A stretch of 50,518 nt of DNA from JAJFUB01 sp964622325 (lineage in GTDB: Bacteria > Armatimonadota > Zipacnadia > Zipacnadales > UBA11051), in contig CAZUOJ010000017.1 in the NCBI GenBank assembly GCA_964622325.1, forward strand, positions 1-50,518. Direction: 5' to 3'. A program made the translations under genes and the position numbers. Below the pieces are notes generated by a model, which saw nothing but the letters and a program-made list of their open reading frames with translations, did no database searches and had not been told where the DNA came from. Positions 17,028 to 26,393 of the stretch are shown one piece after another (positions within the stretch are counted from its first letter, which is position 1; each line of letters starts with the position of its first letter).

Positions 17028-18683
17028 ATGACAACACGAGCGGAAAAGCCTCTTTCTATTGTTGACGAAACGACAAGCGCCCATTTGAGCATAAGGCAGC
17101 CGCAATTTGCTCCCCAGCTAGTCGCTTTATTATTGTCTTCTTTTGGCATTGTCTGTGCGCTTATAGCTTTGTGGCTGAGCTGGCCTGTAGAATGTTCTGT
17201 GGCTGGCGTGCCGTATCGATTGCGTCATGGCGCTCGTATATTTGAAGCGCTTAAAACAGCCCAAATTGACATTCGGGCGGGACATTTAATTTCGCTGACA
17301 GGAGACGTCTTGAAGCCGGGCGGGGGAGCGCCGCCCCGTGTATGGCGCAACGGCCATAGCGTCGCTTTGACAGAGCTTGTGCGAGCGCATGACAGGCTTA
17401 TCGTTGTGCCCGCCTCTGACAGGCGCGAGCCTGTTTTTGAAAAGGCGATATTGCTGCCGCCTATTCCCAAAGCGGGCTTTCTGCCGGCGGCTATTGCCGG
17501 AACACAAAGATTACAAATGGGGCAGCTCAGCGGCGAAGCTCTGCTGGAGAGGACATCTGCTTTGCCGACAGTGCGAGCGGCTTTACGCGCTGCGCCTCGC
17601 AAATGGATTGCCCTCACATTTGACGACGGCCCCTGGCCCGGAACAACAGCTCAGATTTTGGATGTGTTAGATCAATACGGAGCGAAAGCCACATTTTTTG
17701 TTTTGGGCACACAGGCTCGGGCGAATGCTGATCTGTTGCGTCGGGCCTGTGCATCCGGCCATGAGATCGGCATTCATACATGGCGGCATACAAATCTGAC
17801 GCGTCTTTCTTTTGCGGCTGTTGTGGCTGATTTGCGTCGTTGTCAGGAGCTTCTGACGCAAATAACAGGGGAGCCTGTGCGCCTGATGCGCCCTCCTTAC
17901 GGGGCTTTAAATGCTTCAGTGCAGGCTGCCAGCGCGCAAATTGGCTTGAGGCCTGTTTTATGGACGAGCGATACACATGATTGGCGACGGCCTGGCGAAG
18001 CTGCCATTTTTAAGCGAATTATGTCCAGCGCCCGCCCGGGGGCCATAATTCTGTGCCATGATGGCGGAGGAAATCGCTGGGGCACTTTAAAAGCCATACA
18101 GCGCGCTGTCCCGGCCTTGCTGCAACAGGGCTATAAGCTTGTTACTGTCTCTGAGCTTCTCAGGCTCAGGCCCCTTTCTGAGGGAGGCATGCTTGTTTTG
18201 CCAGATGGGCGGAAACTGGAAATCATCCCTGTTCAGCCGCCCGTGGAATTGTCTATTGATGGAGAGCCCCAGCCCTTAAGCGAGCCGCTTTTGGAAAGCG
18301 AAGGGCAGCTGCTGCTTCCTGTCCGTCCAACGCTGGAGCGCCTGGGCATTAAATGGGCCTGGAATCAACGAGCCCAGCGACTGTCGCTTTGTGGCCCCTT
18401 TGAGCAAATTGTCGTCGGCGTCAATAGCCTGCAAATTCAAACGAGCCCGGCAGATTTTGAATATCTGTCTGTCCCCCCTGTATTGTATCGGCATACGCTC
18501 TTTTTGCCGCTTTGGCTCATTATGCGCGTGGGACAAGCCCAAGCATTATACAATCCTCCCTCGCAGACGCTGCGTCTCATCAGCTATGCCAAACAGCTCC
18601 AAGGCTGTCCCGAAAAAGGCTATTTGCCTCCGGAACAATGGGGAAGAGGTGTGAGCTGGCGGGCCTATTTGAGCGGCCGCTAA
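17028..18683 (+). CDS. Membrane-anchored polysaccharide deacetylase with CuAO-N-like tail
   Basis: A 551-residue protein anchored by one membrane helix (about residues 30-52, LVALLLSSFGIVCALIALWL). Residues about 55-140 look like a ubiquitin/SLBB-like domain (the segment TGDVLKPGGGAPPRVWRNG is typical of some deacetylases). The NodB homology domain (about 190-385) has TFDDGPWPG with both catalytic aspartates, the zinc histidines in HEIGIHTWRHTNL, RPPYGA, the DTHDW strand and ILCHDGGG. Residues about 395-530 form a copper-amine-oxidase-N-like domain (LLLPVRPTLERLGIKWAWN). It probably removes acetyl groups from peptidoglycan or another amino-sugar polymer outside the membrane. It follows the stand-alone domain gene by 65 bases. 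Confidence 0.9.
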   Translation: MTTRAEKPLSIVDETTSAHLSIRQPQFAPQLVALLLSSFGIVCALIALWLSWPVECSVAGVPYRLRHGARIFEALKTAQIDIRAGHLISLTGDVLKPGGGAPPRVWRNGHSVALTELVRAHDRLIVVPASDRREPVFEKAILLPPIPKAGFLPAAIAGTQRLQMGQLSGEALLERTSALPTVRAALRAAPRKWIALTFDDGPWPGTTAQILDVLDQYGAKATFFVLGTQARANADLLRRACASGHEIGIHTWRHTNLTRLSFAAVVADLRRCQELLTQITGEPVRLMRPPYGALNASVQAASAQIGLRPVLWTSDTHDWRRPGEAAIFKRIMSSARPGAIILCHDGGGNRWGTLKAIQRAVPALLQQGYKLVTVSELLRLRPLSEGGMLVLPDGRKLEIIPVQPPVELSIDGEPQPLSEPLLESEGQLLLPVRPTLERLGIKWAWNQRAQRLSLCGPFEQIVVGVNSLQIQTSPADFEYLSVPPVLYRHTLFLPLWLIMRVGQAQALYNPPSQTLRLISYAKQLQGCPEKGYLPPEQWGRGVSWRAYLSGR

Positions 18684-18795
18684 ATTTTCGGATTATTGTG
18701 CGGCTGGAAGGGCCTCAGCCCGCAGGATAAATCGCCGCCTGGAGCGAATTTTTCGCCATAATCCAGCGAAATATGATTCATTTTTCCAGAGGGCT

Positions 18796-19386
18796 ATGAA
18801 AACGCGCGCTGCTTTTACGCTTGTGGAGCTGTTAGTTGTGATTGGCATTCTGGCGATTTTGGCCGCCATTTTATTTCCTGTCATTGCCTCCGCGACACAT
18901 GCTTCGCGGCGGGCGCATTGTTTAAGCAATTTGCGCCAGCTTTATATGGCGCAAAAAATGTATTCTGATGATTATGATCGCACGCTCGTGCCGGCGCGCG
19001 CGGGCCTGTACACGTGGAGCGTGATTTTGCAATCTCATTTGAAAAATGACAGGATTTTAATCTGTCCAGAAGATCAGGCGCCTCAAACAGTCAGTGGCCT
19101 ATACGATTTGCCCCATAGCTACGGGATTAATTACAATCTCACATTTAATACGACAAGCCAGCCCTTTGTGTACAGCATGTCCACGCTGACGCGGACAACG
19201 GATTTGCTTCTTTTCTTTGATATGAAGTCTTCCGCGCAAGCCATGGGCGCCAGCTATTATACGCATCGTCTGACACGGCTGGATGCCCGGCATAATGGCT
19301 TATGCGGCTTTGCGTTTCTGGATGGCCATGTCAAAATGTTGAAGCCGGAAGAGACAATACGCTCTGTCAACATGTGGCTGCCCTGA
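18796..19386 (+). CDS. Type IV pilin-like protein (H-X9-DG family)
   Basis: A 196-residue pilin-like protein. The N-terminus has the class III signal AFTLVELLVVIGILAILAAI with the +5 glutamate, so prepilin peptidase would cleave before the phenylalanine. The globular part ends in an H-X9-DG motif (H, nine residues, DGHVKML), known from the processing-associated pilin-like families of Planctomycetes and Armatimonadota. CLSNLRQLYMAQKMYSDDYD is the conserved region after the helix. No secretion or pilus assembly genes lie nearby. A weak AGAGGG site precedes the ATG. Confidence 0.85.
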   Translation: MKTRAAFTLVELLVVIGILAILAAILFPVIASATHASRRAHCLSNLRQLYMAQKMYSDDYDRTLVPARAGLYTWSVILQSHLKNDRILICPEDQAPQTVSGLYDLPHSYGINYNLTFNTTSQPFVYSMSTLTRTTDLLLFFDMKSSAQAMGASYYTHRLTRLDARHNGLCGFAFLDGHVKMLKPEETIRSVNMWLP

Positions 19387-19468
19387 GCGCAGGCCAAGCT
19401 TTTAGAGGGAGGCTAAAAAGCGCCGAAAGCAGGCCCATGTATCGTTCTCCTGTTTGAGGAGGCGAACA

Positions 19469-21391
19469 ATGAATAGCTTAATGGGCGGATGGATCGTCAC
19501 TATAATGTTGCTGGCTCCCCTGCTGTGGGCTTGGGGGCAACAAGCCGTGCCGGAATTTGTAGAATTCACGCCGCCTGAGTCGGATGAAGTGTTGTTTAAT
19601 CCCGGGATGGGCTTGTATTTGCAATATCCGCCTATGGACGCCAGGCCTGAGGAATGGTTCATGCGCCTGTGTGACATCGCCTATTATCGCCTGGATTGGG
19701 CGGATGTCAATCCCCAGGAGGATGTTTATACCTTTGAGGAATATTTTGCGCCGAAATTTGATTTTTGGGTGCGGCAGCATGGGAAGCGTGTGGCGTTTCG
19801 CGTAATGTGTCAGAATATGCATTCGCGCGGGCAGCCCACGCCCTTATGGGTTTTTGCCAGGGGCGTTCCCAGCGTGACGCATATTGCGCTGGATGGCCAT
19901 GAGCAGAAAAATCCTGTATTCTGGGATGAGCGCTATCTGGACATTCATTGTGCCTTTATTCGCAAATTAGGCGAATATCTGGATGGCCGTCCGGGGCTGG
20001 AATTTGTGGATATCGGCTCGATTGGCGAATGGGGCGAGATGCATCTGGCGCGCTGGACGCCCCAACAATTAGCCGAGACAGGCTACAGCGAAGCCAAATA
20101 CATTGCGGCATATCGACGCGTGATAGATGAATTTGTGCGGGCCTTTCCCCGTACGCGCCTCTTTTTGAATGCCGGCGGAAAAAATCATCTGACGATAAAC
20201 GATTATGCCGCCCGACGGGGCGTGCATTTCCGCCAGGACGGCCTGACGCCTACAGGCGCCAGCTATGATGTGGGCGAATGGCTGTATAAGCCCTACGCCC
20301 AGCGCGGCGTAATCTGCAATTTTGAATTTCATAGCAGCTATGAGGAAATGCAACGCAAGGGCTGGGATGTGCGGACAACAATTGAAAAGGGCTTATCGGC
20401 GCCTATCAGCTATTTGAATACAAATCTGTTTGGCGGCGCGGGCTATCGCCGAGCGCCTGTGGAAGTTCAGGAGATGCTCCGAGAAGCGGGGCGACGAATT
20501 GGCTTTCGTTTTGCGCTGAAAAGCTTGCGATATCCGGCGCAGTTACGGCTTTATGAAAAGCAATTTTCCCGGCTGCCGCTTATGGCGACATGGCGCAATG
20601 AAGGCGTGGCGCCCTGTTATGAAAGCTATGCACTGATGTGGACAATTGTGGGGCCCAATAACAAGCCTGTTTTAGAGCAGCTCTATTTTCCGCCTACGCC
20701 CACAACGCTGTGGGCGCCAGGGGAGGAGCAAAAAACGGCTGTCCTCTTGCGTCTGCCGCCCGGACTGCCGCCGGGCCCCTATCTCGTGAAAGTGGCCATG
20801 CTTAATCCGGAGCAGGGCCAAACAATTCGTTTGCCGCTGCGCGAACGCGAGCCCAATGGCTTTTATCCTCTTGTCAAGCTGCCAGGCGTCGCCGCCACGC
20901 CCGCCCAAACTAAAATTTACGAAAGCGGCTTTGAAAGCGAGGAGGAATTGACATCGTGGCGGGCGACAGAAGATATAAGCCTGGCGCGTTCGCCAGAAAA
21001 GCCTCATACAGGACAGAGCTGTTTGCTATTAACAGGCCAGGCGGAAAAAGCCTGGAATTATGCCCAATGTCGCCTGCCGATTCCTGCTGTGCCCTATGGG
21101 CTGTATCGGCTTTCGGCGTGGATGCTTGTGGAGCAGATAGACAATCCGCGCAAGCCGCCCTATTTAAAGCTGGCGGCGAATGATGCCACAGGCCGCTGGC
21201 TGACAAACTTCGGAACAAATCAATATAATGTAAATCAATTAGGCGCATGGCAATATCTGGAGGCGCTGGCGGAGCTGCCTGCGGAAGCGGCGACACTGGA
21301 TATCGCTGTGGAAAAAGGCGATAACACAACACGCGTGAACATCCGCCTGCGGCTGGATGACATAAAAGTGGAATTGCTGGAGTCGCCCTGA
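19469..21391 (+). CDS. Secreted DUF4832-type glycosidase-like protein
   Basis: A 640-residue exported protein; GAGGAGG before the ATG decides the start. A signal peptide is followed by a TIM-barrel-like region (about residues 35-350) with FNPGMGLYLQYPP, YYRLDWADVNPQEDVYTFEE and the acidic segment IGSIGEWGEMH, which may carry the general acid glutamate of a retaining glycosidase (inference). Residues about 355-475 match my picture of DUF4832 (SRLPLMATWRNEGVAPCYES, then LPPGLPPGPYLVKVAMLNP). The C-terminal 150 residues look like a jelly-roll carbohydrate-binding module (GFESEEELTSWRATEDISLA). It is likely to act on extracellular polysaccharide. The substrate cannot be read from the sequence. 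Confidence 0.75.
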   Translation: MNSLMGGWIVTIMLLAPLLWAWGQQAVPEFVEFTPPESDEVLFNPGMGLYLQYPPMDARPEEWFMRLCDIAYYRLDWADVNPQEDVYTFEEYFAPKFDFWVRQHGKRVAFRVMCQNMHSRGQPTPLWVFARGVPSVTHIALDGHEQKNPVFWDERYLDIHCAFIRKLGEYLDGRPGLEFVDIGSIGEWGEMHLARWTPQQLAETGYSEAKYIAAYRRVIDEFVRAFPRTRLFLNAGGKNHLTINDYAARRGVHFRQDGLTPTGASYDVGEWLYKPYAQRGVICNFEFHSSYEEMQRKGWDVRTTIEKGLSAPISYLNTNLFGGAGYRRAPVEVQEMLREAGRRIGFRFALKSLRYPAQLRLYEKQFSRLPLMATWRNEGVAPCYESYALMWTIVGPNNKPVLEQLYFPPTPTTLWAPGEEQKTAVLLRLPPGLPPGPYLVKVAMLNPEQGQTIRLPLREREPNGFYPLVKLPGVAATPAQTKIYESGFESEEELTSWRATEDISLARSPEKPHTGQSCLLLTGQAEKAWNYAQCRLPIPAVPYGLYRLSAWMLVEQIDNPRKPPYLKLAANDATGRWLTNFGTNQYNVNQLGAWQYLEALAELPAEAATLDIAVEKGDNTTRVNIRLRLDDIKVELLESP

Positions 21392-21838
21392 GCGCTGTTT
21401 GCCCTCTGCCCTCGTGTTTGTTTTGTTTTCCCGAGGCGAAGAGGCAAAGGGCTTGTTCGGGCGCAAATGGAGATGCAACGAAAAGCTTTTGAAAAAACTT
21501 TTTTATGATAAAGGCAGGATGTAATAAAAAGCCAAACAACTATTAGCCCCGAAAAAATCTTCATAAGATAATCTTTGCATTCTTTTGATAAGATGTAAAA
21601 TAATTTTAGCGCGGCTTGCGGGCAAAAAATTGGAATGGCAATTTTGTGCGCTGAAGCTCCTATAAATCCTCATCTTCGTGTTAGCAGCCAGCAGCATGAT
21701 AAACAAGCTCGCGATTTATTTTGCCGCTCGAAAGAACCAGCTTTTATAGCGCGAAAGATACGGGGAGCAAAATGATGGAGCTGTTTGGAAGCGCAAGAGG
21801 AAACAGATTCAAGCGAAAAAGTGTTTGTTGATAATACG
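21392..21838. other. 447-base intergenic region, no gene recognised
   Basis: This A+T-rich gap lies between the DUF4832 gene and the glycosyltransferase, both on the + strand. Its first 60 bases can form a long imperfect hairpin (TTTGCC...GCAAA outer stem, CTCG...CGAG inner stem), perhaps protecting or ending the upstream transcript. A purine-rich site GGGAG precedes an ATG pair at 21772/21775 that opens a 19-20-codon frame ending at 21831, just before the glycosyltransferase ATG; whether it is translated is unknown. The rest shows no RNA gene or repeat that I can support. Confidence 0.4.
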
Positions 21839-23050
21839 ATGCCTTCATGGCGCCTGTTACAAATTTTGAGTCCCGATGAGACGCTGACATATCCGGCAGC
21901 CGTGGCTTTGGCGCAGGAATGTCAGCGGCGGGGGGGAGAGGCTTTGCTGGCGGGGCCCTTGCTGCGCCATCAGCAAGAGCAAATTGCCTGGCAGAAGAGC
22001 CGCTGGGCCAATTTGCCGCTCCGGCCCTTTGAAGAAACAGCGGCTATAGGAGCGGAGCAAGCCCAATTGCGGCGGCTTATTGCGGATTTTCAGCCAGATG
22101 TCATCCATGTGTATGGCTTGGCCGCCCTGCGGGCTGTGGCCCCTTCTTCAGGCAAAACGCCTCTTTTGTGTACATTATCGGATGTATCGCGGCATGTGAT
22201 ACAGGGCTGGGAGCGTCGCCGCCTGCGGCGAATGTTATCGCGCTGTCAACACATTTTTGTAAGCTCCGAAAGCGATCAACGCTTTTTGCGGGCTTTAGAC
22301 GGACGGCTGGCGCAACGGGCAGAATTATTACATCCGCCTGTTGAAATTAAAGCCATCAGCAGCCATTTCAATTTAGACAGGAAGCGGCGGACGCTGGGCT
22401 TGAGCGCCGAGGCGGCTGTGATTGGCGTGATTAGCCCGGCCGCACAAGGCCTTGGACTGGAGACAGTGCTTCAGGCGGCTGTGCAGATTACGCAGCAATT
22501 TGCGAATGTGGAGTTTTTGTTTGTGGGCGAGGGCCCTGAGCGTGAACGGCTGGCCTGGATGGCACATAATTTCGGCATAAGCGGCGCCGTTGTATTTCGG
22601 GGCCAAAGAGCAGACATTGCGGAAATTATCGCCTCCTTAAATGTCCTCGTCATTCCGGCGGAAGTGGCGGGCAGCATTAATTACGCCCTGCAGGCATTAG
22701 CGCTGGACATTCCCGTTGTGGCTGTGCCTACAGAGGCCCTTGTCCGCGTTATAGAGCCTATTGATCCTCAGGCCTTTGTGCCGCCCGATGATGTGGAGGC
22801 GCTTGTGAAAATTTTGTCTGAGCGCCTGGAAATCTTGCCTCCTCCGGAAGATGATTGGCAGGACGAAGAAATCGGCCTCAGCCTGTCCGAAATGCTTGTA
22901 TCCAGCCTGGGCTTTGATCTGGACAGCCTGGGGCTGGAGCCCCAATGGCGCGGGGACGCCTCAGAACGACAATTAGCGATCCAAAAGCTTCAGGAACATT
23001 TTAGCGTGCGTGCTGTTGTCGGCGCTGTTGTAAAAGCCTACGAGCTTTAG
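21839..23050 (+). CDS. GT4-family glycosyltransferase
   Basis: A 403-residue GT-B glycosyltransferase (group 1). The chosen ATG gives MPSWRLLQILSPDET, which puts the first beta-strand where the family normally begins; a TTG 18 codons upstream is an alternative. The N-terminal Rossmann half includes DFQPDVIHVYGLAALRAVA. The C-terminal donor-binding half has VEFLFVGEGPERERLAWMA, GAVVFRGQRADIAEI and LNVLVIPAEVAGSINYALQA, where the family's ExGxG-type acidic/Gly segment is only partly kept (AEVAGSINYA). An acidic insertion of about 50 residues (PPPEDDWQDEEIGLSLSEML) lies near the C-terminus. It probably transfers a sugar from a nucleotide donor during envelope polysaccharide synthesis. It stands alone, so no pathway is indicated. 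Confidence 0.85.
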   Translation: MPSWRLLQILSPDETLTYPAAVALAQECQRRGGEALLAGPLLRHQQEQIAWQKSRWANLPLRPFEETAAIGAEQAQLRRLIADFQPDVIHVYGLAALRAVAPSSGKTPLLCTLSDVSRHVIQGWERRRLRRMLSRCQHIFVSSESDQRFLRALDGRLAQRAELLHPPVEIKAISSHFNLDRKRRTLGLSAEAAVIGVISPAAQGLGLETVLQAAVQITQQFANVEFLFVGEGPERERLAWMAHNFGISGAVVFRGQRADIAEIIASLNVLVIPAEVAGSINYALQALALDIPVVAVPTEALVRVIEPIDPQAFVPPDDVEALVKILSERLEILPPPEDDWQDEEIGLSLSEMLVSSLGFDLDSLGLEPQWRGDASERQLAIQKLQEHFSVRAVVGAVVKAYEL

Positions 23051-23244
23051 CCCTGGCGGAGGCTGAAACTTCAGAATTATTTGCTGGAGATGAAGCCCAG
23101 ATATCCATATATAGGCTTCTTTTAATTTCTTTTATGAATATATCTTCTGCAAGCAAATACGAGACTCCCCTTGAAGGGACGCCTCGTGCTGTGTGTTGAA
23201 AAAAATGCGCGTTCCTGTGCTAGCCTCAAGGCCGTTTCCGGGCT

Positions 23245-24027
23245 CTAAAAACTGTAAATATCCAGCGCAGTGGGGCAAACGCCTTCATGAGCACGATGAG
23301 GCGCAGCCTCAATTTGTTCCCATGTCCATTCATCGGGCGCCGGCTCAATGAGCATTTCCAGCCGCGCCTGCGCCGGAAATTCAATCGTGAAGGGCTGAAC
23401 AAGCTTCCAGCGCGACATGGCTTCCCGAGCGCCTTCTCGTATCATCTCGCGTGTTTTTTCTGGGGATAAAAGCTGTGCGCATTGCCGCCCCAGGCCTTTT
23501 TTCACGGCCACTGTCACACACTGTTCGCCCAGAAAAGCCTGCGCTTCCCGACAGGCCGCGGCATCGCCGCTCACAAAGACGCATGGGAAGCCAAAATGCC
23601 CCATCACAAGAGCCCCCTGGGCGATTTCGCCCATCTCGCGGCCATTATACCAATAGCGCGCATCTGTGCGATGATTCTGCGTATGACACAGCACGCCGTC
23701 TTTTGTGCGATTCATGGCATGCGCGCCAATCTGCATTCCCAGGGCGAAATCCTGATCCATCCCCCAGCCGCGAGGCAAGCCGATCCCGCAAATATATTCA
23801 GCGCGCGGATGCATCAGCTCCGGAATAATATTCATGGGATAGCCGTGGCCATCGGAGACAACGATTTCTGTAGCCCCGCCCTCCAGACAGCCTTCCACAG
23901 CCGCGTTAATGTCGCTCATCAACAGCCGACGGGCTCTTTCATATTCTTCCCCTCCGGAAGGGCTGCATTGACTCCAAAGCGTAATCCCTGTGACGCCTTC
24001 TAAATCTGTTAAAATATATACGCGCAT
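23245..24027 (-). CDS. M55 D-aminopeptidase (DppA family)
   Basis: A 260-residue zinc peptidase of family M55, which releases D-amino acids from the N-terminus of D-Ala-containing peptides. The metal ligands known from B. subtilis DppA all have counterparts: D8 and E10 in TDLEGVTG, H61 in SDGHG, H103 in IGAHAMN and E134 after YWYNGREMGE. I start at the second of two in-frame ATGs, where AAGGAGG has seven bases of spacing; the earlier one abuts the ribosome site. The gene diverges from the DapA-superfamily gene 95 bases away. DppA-type enzymes may recycle peptidoglycan peptides under starvation; here the substrate is inferred only from the family. Confidence 0.9.
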   Translation of the reverse strand: MRVYILTDLEGVTGITLWSQCSPSGGEEYERARRLLMSDINAAVEGCLEGGATEIVVSDGHGYPMNIIPELMHPRAEYICGIGLPRGWGMDQDFALGMQIGAHAMNRTKDGVLCHTQNHRTDARYWYNGREMGEIAQGALVMGHFGFPCVFVSGDAAACREAQAFLGEQCVTVAVKKGLGRQCAQLLSPEKTREMIREGAREAMSRWKLVQPFTIEFPAQARLEMLIEPAPDEWTWEQIEAAPHRAHEGVCPTALDIYSF

Positions 24028-24122
24028 GCACATTCCTCCTTCTTTGTTTGCCGTAAGCAGGAATTCCTCATGACAGAACGAATTCCTGTCAAAATGATTT
24101 TGCAAAAGGGAGCGATAAATAG

Positions 24123-25016
24123 ATGGCCAAAAAGTTACAAGGCATTATTCCTGCCCTTGCCACGCCTTTGCAGGAGAATGGACATCCGGATGAAGCAGGA
24201 ATGCGCCGGCTTGTGCAATATCAACTGGAAAATGGCGTCAGCGGCCTCTTTGTTTGTGGCTCGACGGGAGAGGGGCCTATGCTGATTGATGAGGATTGGC
24301 GGCAAGCGCATTTGTGGGCCATTCAAGAGACAGCCGGACATGTCCCTGTGTTGGCAAATGTGAGCGAGGCGAGCACAGCCCGTGCGCTTGCCCGTGCCCG
24401 CCAGGCAGCGGATTTGGGGGCAGATGCTGTTGTGGCGACATTGCCTTATTATTATGCGCATGCCGGCGAAGAAGCGAAAAGATTTTATCAAGCTCTGGCC
24501 GAGGGCAGCCCCTTGCCTGTATATATTTATAATGTGCCGCAACGCACGCAAGTGCCCCTCACCGCGGAGATGTTACAGGAACTAGCTCAGCATCCCAATA
24601 TCCGGGGCGTCAAAGACAGCGCCAATGATCCTATCTTGCATTTTGAGCTTATCCAGCGTTTCCGGGATACGGATTTTTCCGTGTTAAATGGCTCGGAATT
24701 TTTCCTGGGAGCCAGCGTGCTCATGGGCGGCGATGGCGGCTTGCTGGGCATTTGCAATGTGTGTCCCAAACTGTGTGTGGAATTGTATGAAACGGCGCGG
24801 CGTGGGGATGTGGAGGCAATGCGGCGCCTGCAAGCCTCCCTATCAGATGTCACGAGCCTCTTTTTTGCCAAAGGCGGCAGCCCGCTTGCGGCTTTAAAGA
24901 CGGCTTTGCATCTGCTGGGCATTTGCCAGCCTTATGTGTCTCATCCTTTTTTGCCTCCTTCGCCAGAGCAAAAGGCAGCCGTCCAGGATATTCTTCAGCG
25001 AAATGGGCTGCTATAA
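24123..25016 (+). CDS. DapA/NanA-superfamily aldolase
   Basis: A 297-residue Schiff-base TIM-barrel lyase of the dihydrodipicolinate synthase/N-acetylneuraminate lyase superfamily. The GSTGEG pyruvate-carboxylate loop, Y136 in YIYNVPQRTQ and the Schiff-base lysine K164 in RGVKDSAND are present. R141 lies where DapA has its substrate-binding arginine, but GST rather than GTT in the loop is more typical of lyases, so lysine-pathway activity is uncertain. Its divergent pairing with a D-aminopeptidase, next to a carbon-nitrogen hydrolase and not lysine genes, favours a catabolic aldolase, though 4-hydroxy-tetrahydrodipicolinate synthase is not excluded. The end of the gene converges on the C-N hydrolase. 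Confidence 0.85.
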   Translation: MAKKLQGIIPALATPLQENGHPDEAGMRRLVQYQLENGVSGLFVCGSTGEGPMLIDEDWRQAHLWAIQETAGHVPVLANVSEASTARALARARQAADLGADAVVATLPYYYAHAGEEAKRFYQALAEGSPLPVYIYNVPQRTQVPLTAEMLQELAQHPNIRGVKDSANDPILHFELIQRFRDTDFSVLNGSEFFLGASVLMGGDGGLLGICNVCPKLCVELYETARRGDVEAMRRLQASLSDVTSLFFAKGGSPLAALKTALHLLGICQPYVSHPFLPPSPEQKAAVQDILQRNGLL

Positions 25017-25218
25017 CAGAAATATGTGTGCTGTTTATGCCTGAGGCAACGCCGCGGGCCCTCAGCGCCCGAAAGCGTTATTGGAGAGCTTCGCAATCTC
25101 ATTTTTTTCTCTTGTGGAGGGCTTTCTCTGTAAATGATAATAAAATATGGAGCAGCTTGGCGGGCAGGCTCTTATCCGTTTACGCGCTGAATAGAGATAA
25201 TGCTTTTGTGGACTCGAG

Positions 25219-26172
25219 CTATTGTGCTTTGCTTGAGCGTGCCAGATGTTCTTGGCAGGCGAGGCGGCAGCGGGCTAGATAGGCTGTCCAGGGCTCCAGC
25301 GCAAATTCCGCCATGATATCCTCCACCGTGACATCCTCGCGGAACGAGGCCAGCGTGAAATGCGCCTCCGGATAATAAATCTCCAGTTCAATATCGGGGC
25401 CATATTTTTCCAGCAGGGCGGGGAATTTGTCCTGATTGCCGTCCAGATGAAACAGCCTTCGATCCATATTGAGCACAGCGAAAGCCAGCGGCGGAACGAG
25501 GCGGGCGGCGACTTGATTAATTTCCCAGCCCGTATCCGTGATAAAGCGCCCCGCCATATCCACAATATATGAACGCTCGGGATAGCTGGAGATGAGATAA
25601 AAGCCGAAATCGCGGGCCCAATGCAACAGGCGCTCGCCGCCGCGTGTTTGGCTGGGGAAGCAAACGAGGCGCGCCCCGCCCGCGGCAAGCTGCGCGCCCA
25701 CTTCCGAAAAATTAATGTCAAAGCAAATGGCAGCGCCAATTTGGCCAAAATCCGTTTCAAACACAGGCGCATCGGCCCCTGGCACAATGCCCTGCTCCAG
25801 CTCCAGCAATGTGGGCCGCATTTTGTGATATTTGCCCAGCAAGGAGCCGTCCCGAGCGATGAAGGCGGCTGTATTATATAAGCGGCCATTGTGCTCCTCC
25901 AGCAACGGCGCGCAGATGTAGGAGCCAATTTCAGCAGCCCAGGAAGCCAGCAACGAAAATGTGGGGCCGGGAATGGGCTCCGCCCGCTGAGGCCATTCGG
26001 AAACAGGCAAGCCCGCGCAATTAAGCATTTCTGGCAGCACGATAAGATCCGGCCGATAGCGCGCCGCCAAGCGCAAATGCCAAGCCAGCGCTTCGTGCGT
26101 GCGTTGTAGCCATCGCGGGCCTGCTGCCTCCGCTGCATAGGCAATTGTAACTACACGAATAAATTTGGCCAT
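25219..26172 (-). CDS. Carbon-nitrogen hydrolase (nitrilase superfamily)
   Basis: A 317-residue nitrilase-superfamily amidohydrolase. The Glu-Lys-Cys triad is complete: E48 in LIVLPEML, K117 in GKYHKMRPT and C150 in GAAICFDINFSE. I start at the ATG preceded by GGAGG at seven bases; longer frames upstream have no site. The C-terminal 60 residues extend past the usual core with an acidic beta region (DIELEIYYPEAHFTLASF). The family hydrolyses amides, N-carbamoyl groups or nitriles. Its position beside a D-aminopeptidase and an aldolase hints at amino-acid derivative breakdown (inference only). It is convergent with the aldolase across a 202-base gap in which I see no clear terminator. Confidence 0.88.
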   Translation of the reverse strand: MAKFIRVVTIAYAAEAAGPRWLQRTHEALAWHLRLAARYRPDLIVLPEMLNCAGLPVSEWPQRAEPIPGPTFSLLASWAAEIGSYICAPLLEEHNGRLYNTAAFIARDGSLLGKYHKMRPTLLELEQGIVPGADAPVFETDFGQIGAAICFDINFSEVGAQLAAGGARLVCFPSQTRGGERLLHWARDFGFYLISSYPERSYIVDMAGRFITDTGWEINQVAARLVPPLAFAVLNMDRRLFHLDGNQDKFPALLEKYGPDIELEIYYPEAHFTLASFREDVTVEDIMAEFALEPWTAYLARCRLACQEHLARSSKAQ

Positions 26173-26266
26173 ATATAGCCTCCGGCAATAAGGCTGTGAA
26201 GATATTCGGCAAAGGCGGATTAATCCCTGCGTTGGGGCTTTAGGGATATTTGAAATATAAAAACAC

Positions 26267-26295
26267 TTGAAAAGCCGCTTACATTTTGATAAAAT
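26267..26295 (+). promoter_or_regulatory. Sigma70-type promoter of the 26394 kinase
   Basis: TTGAAA and TAAAAT are separated by 17 bases in an A+T-rich stretch, 98 bases before the start codon. It also lies within 125 bases of the divergent C-N hydrolase start, so regulators bound here could affect both. Confidence 0.6.
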
Positions 26296-26393
26296 AAACA
26301 TACTTTCCTTGCAATATAGTCATAACGGCAGCCGAATAAAAGCACGCAAACAAATATCAGGCAAAAATTGCCTCAATTGTAAGGGGGGATATT

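Noticed and set aside
25275..26144. Second long minus-strand frame inside the C-N hydrolase gene
   Set aside because: It is a Trp/Arg/Ser-rich shadow of the hydrolase, which has a full catalytic triad in the other frame.
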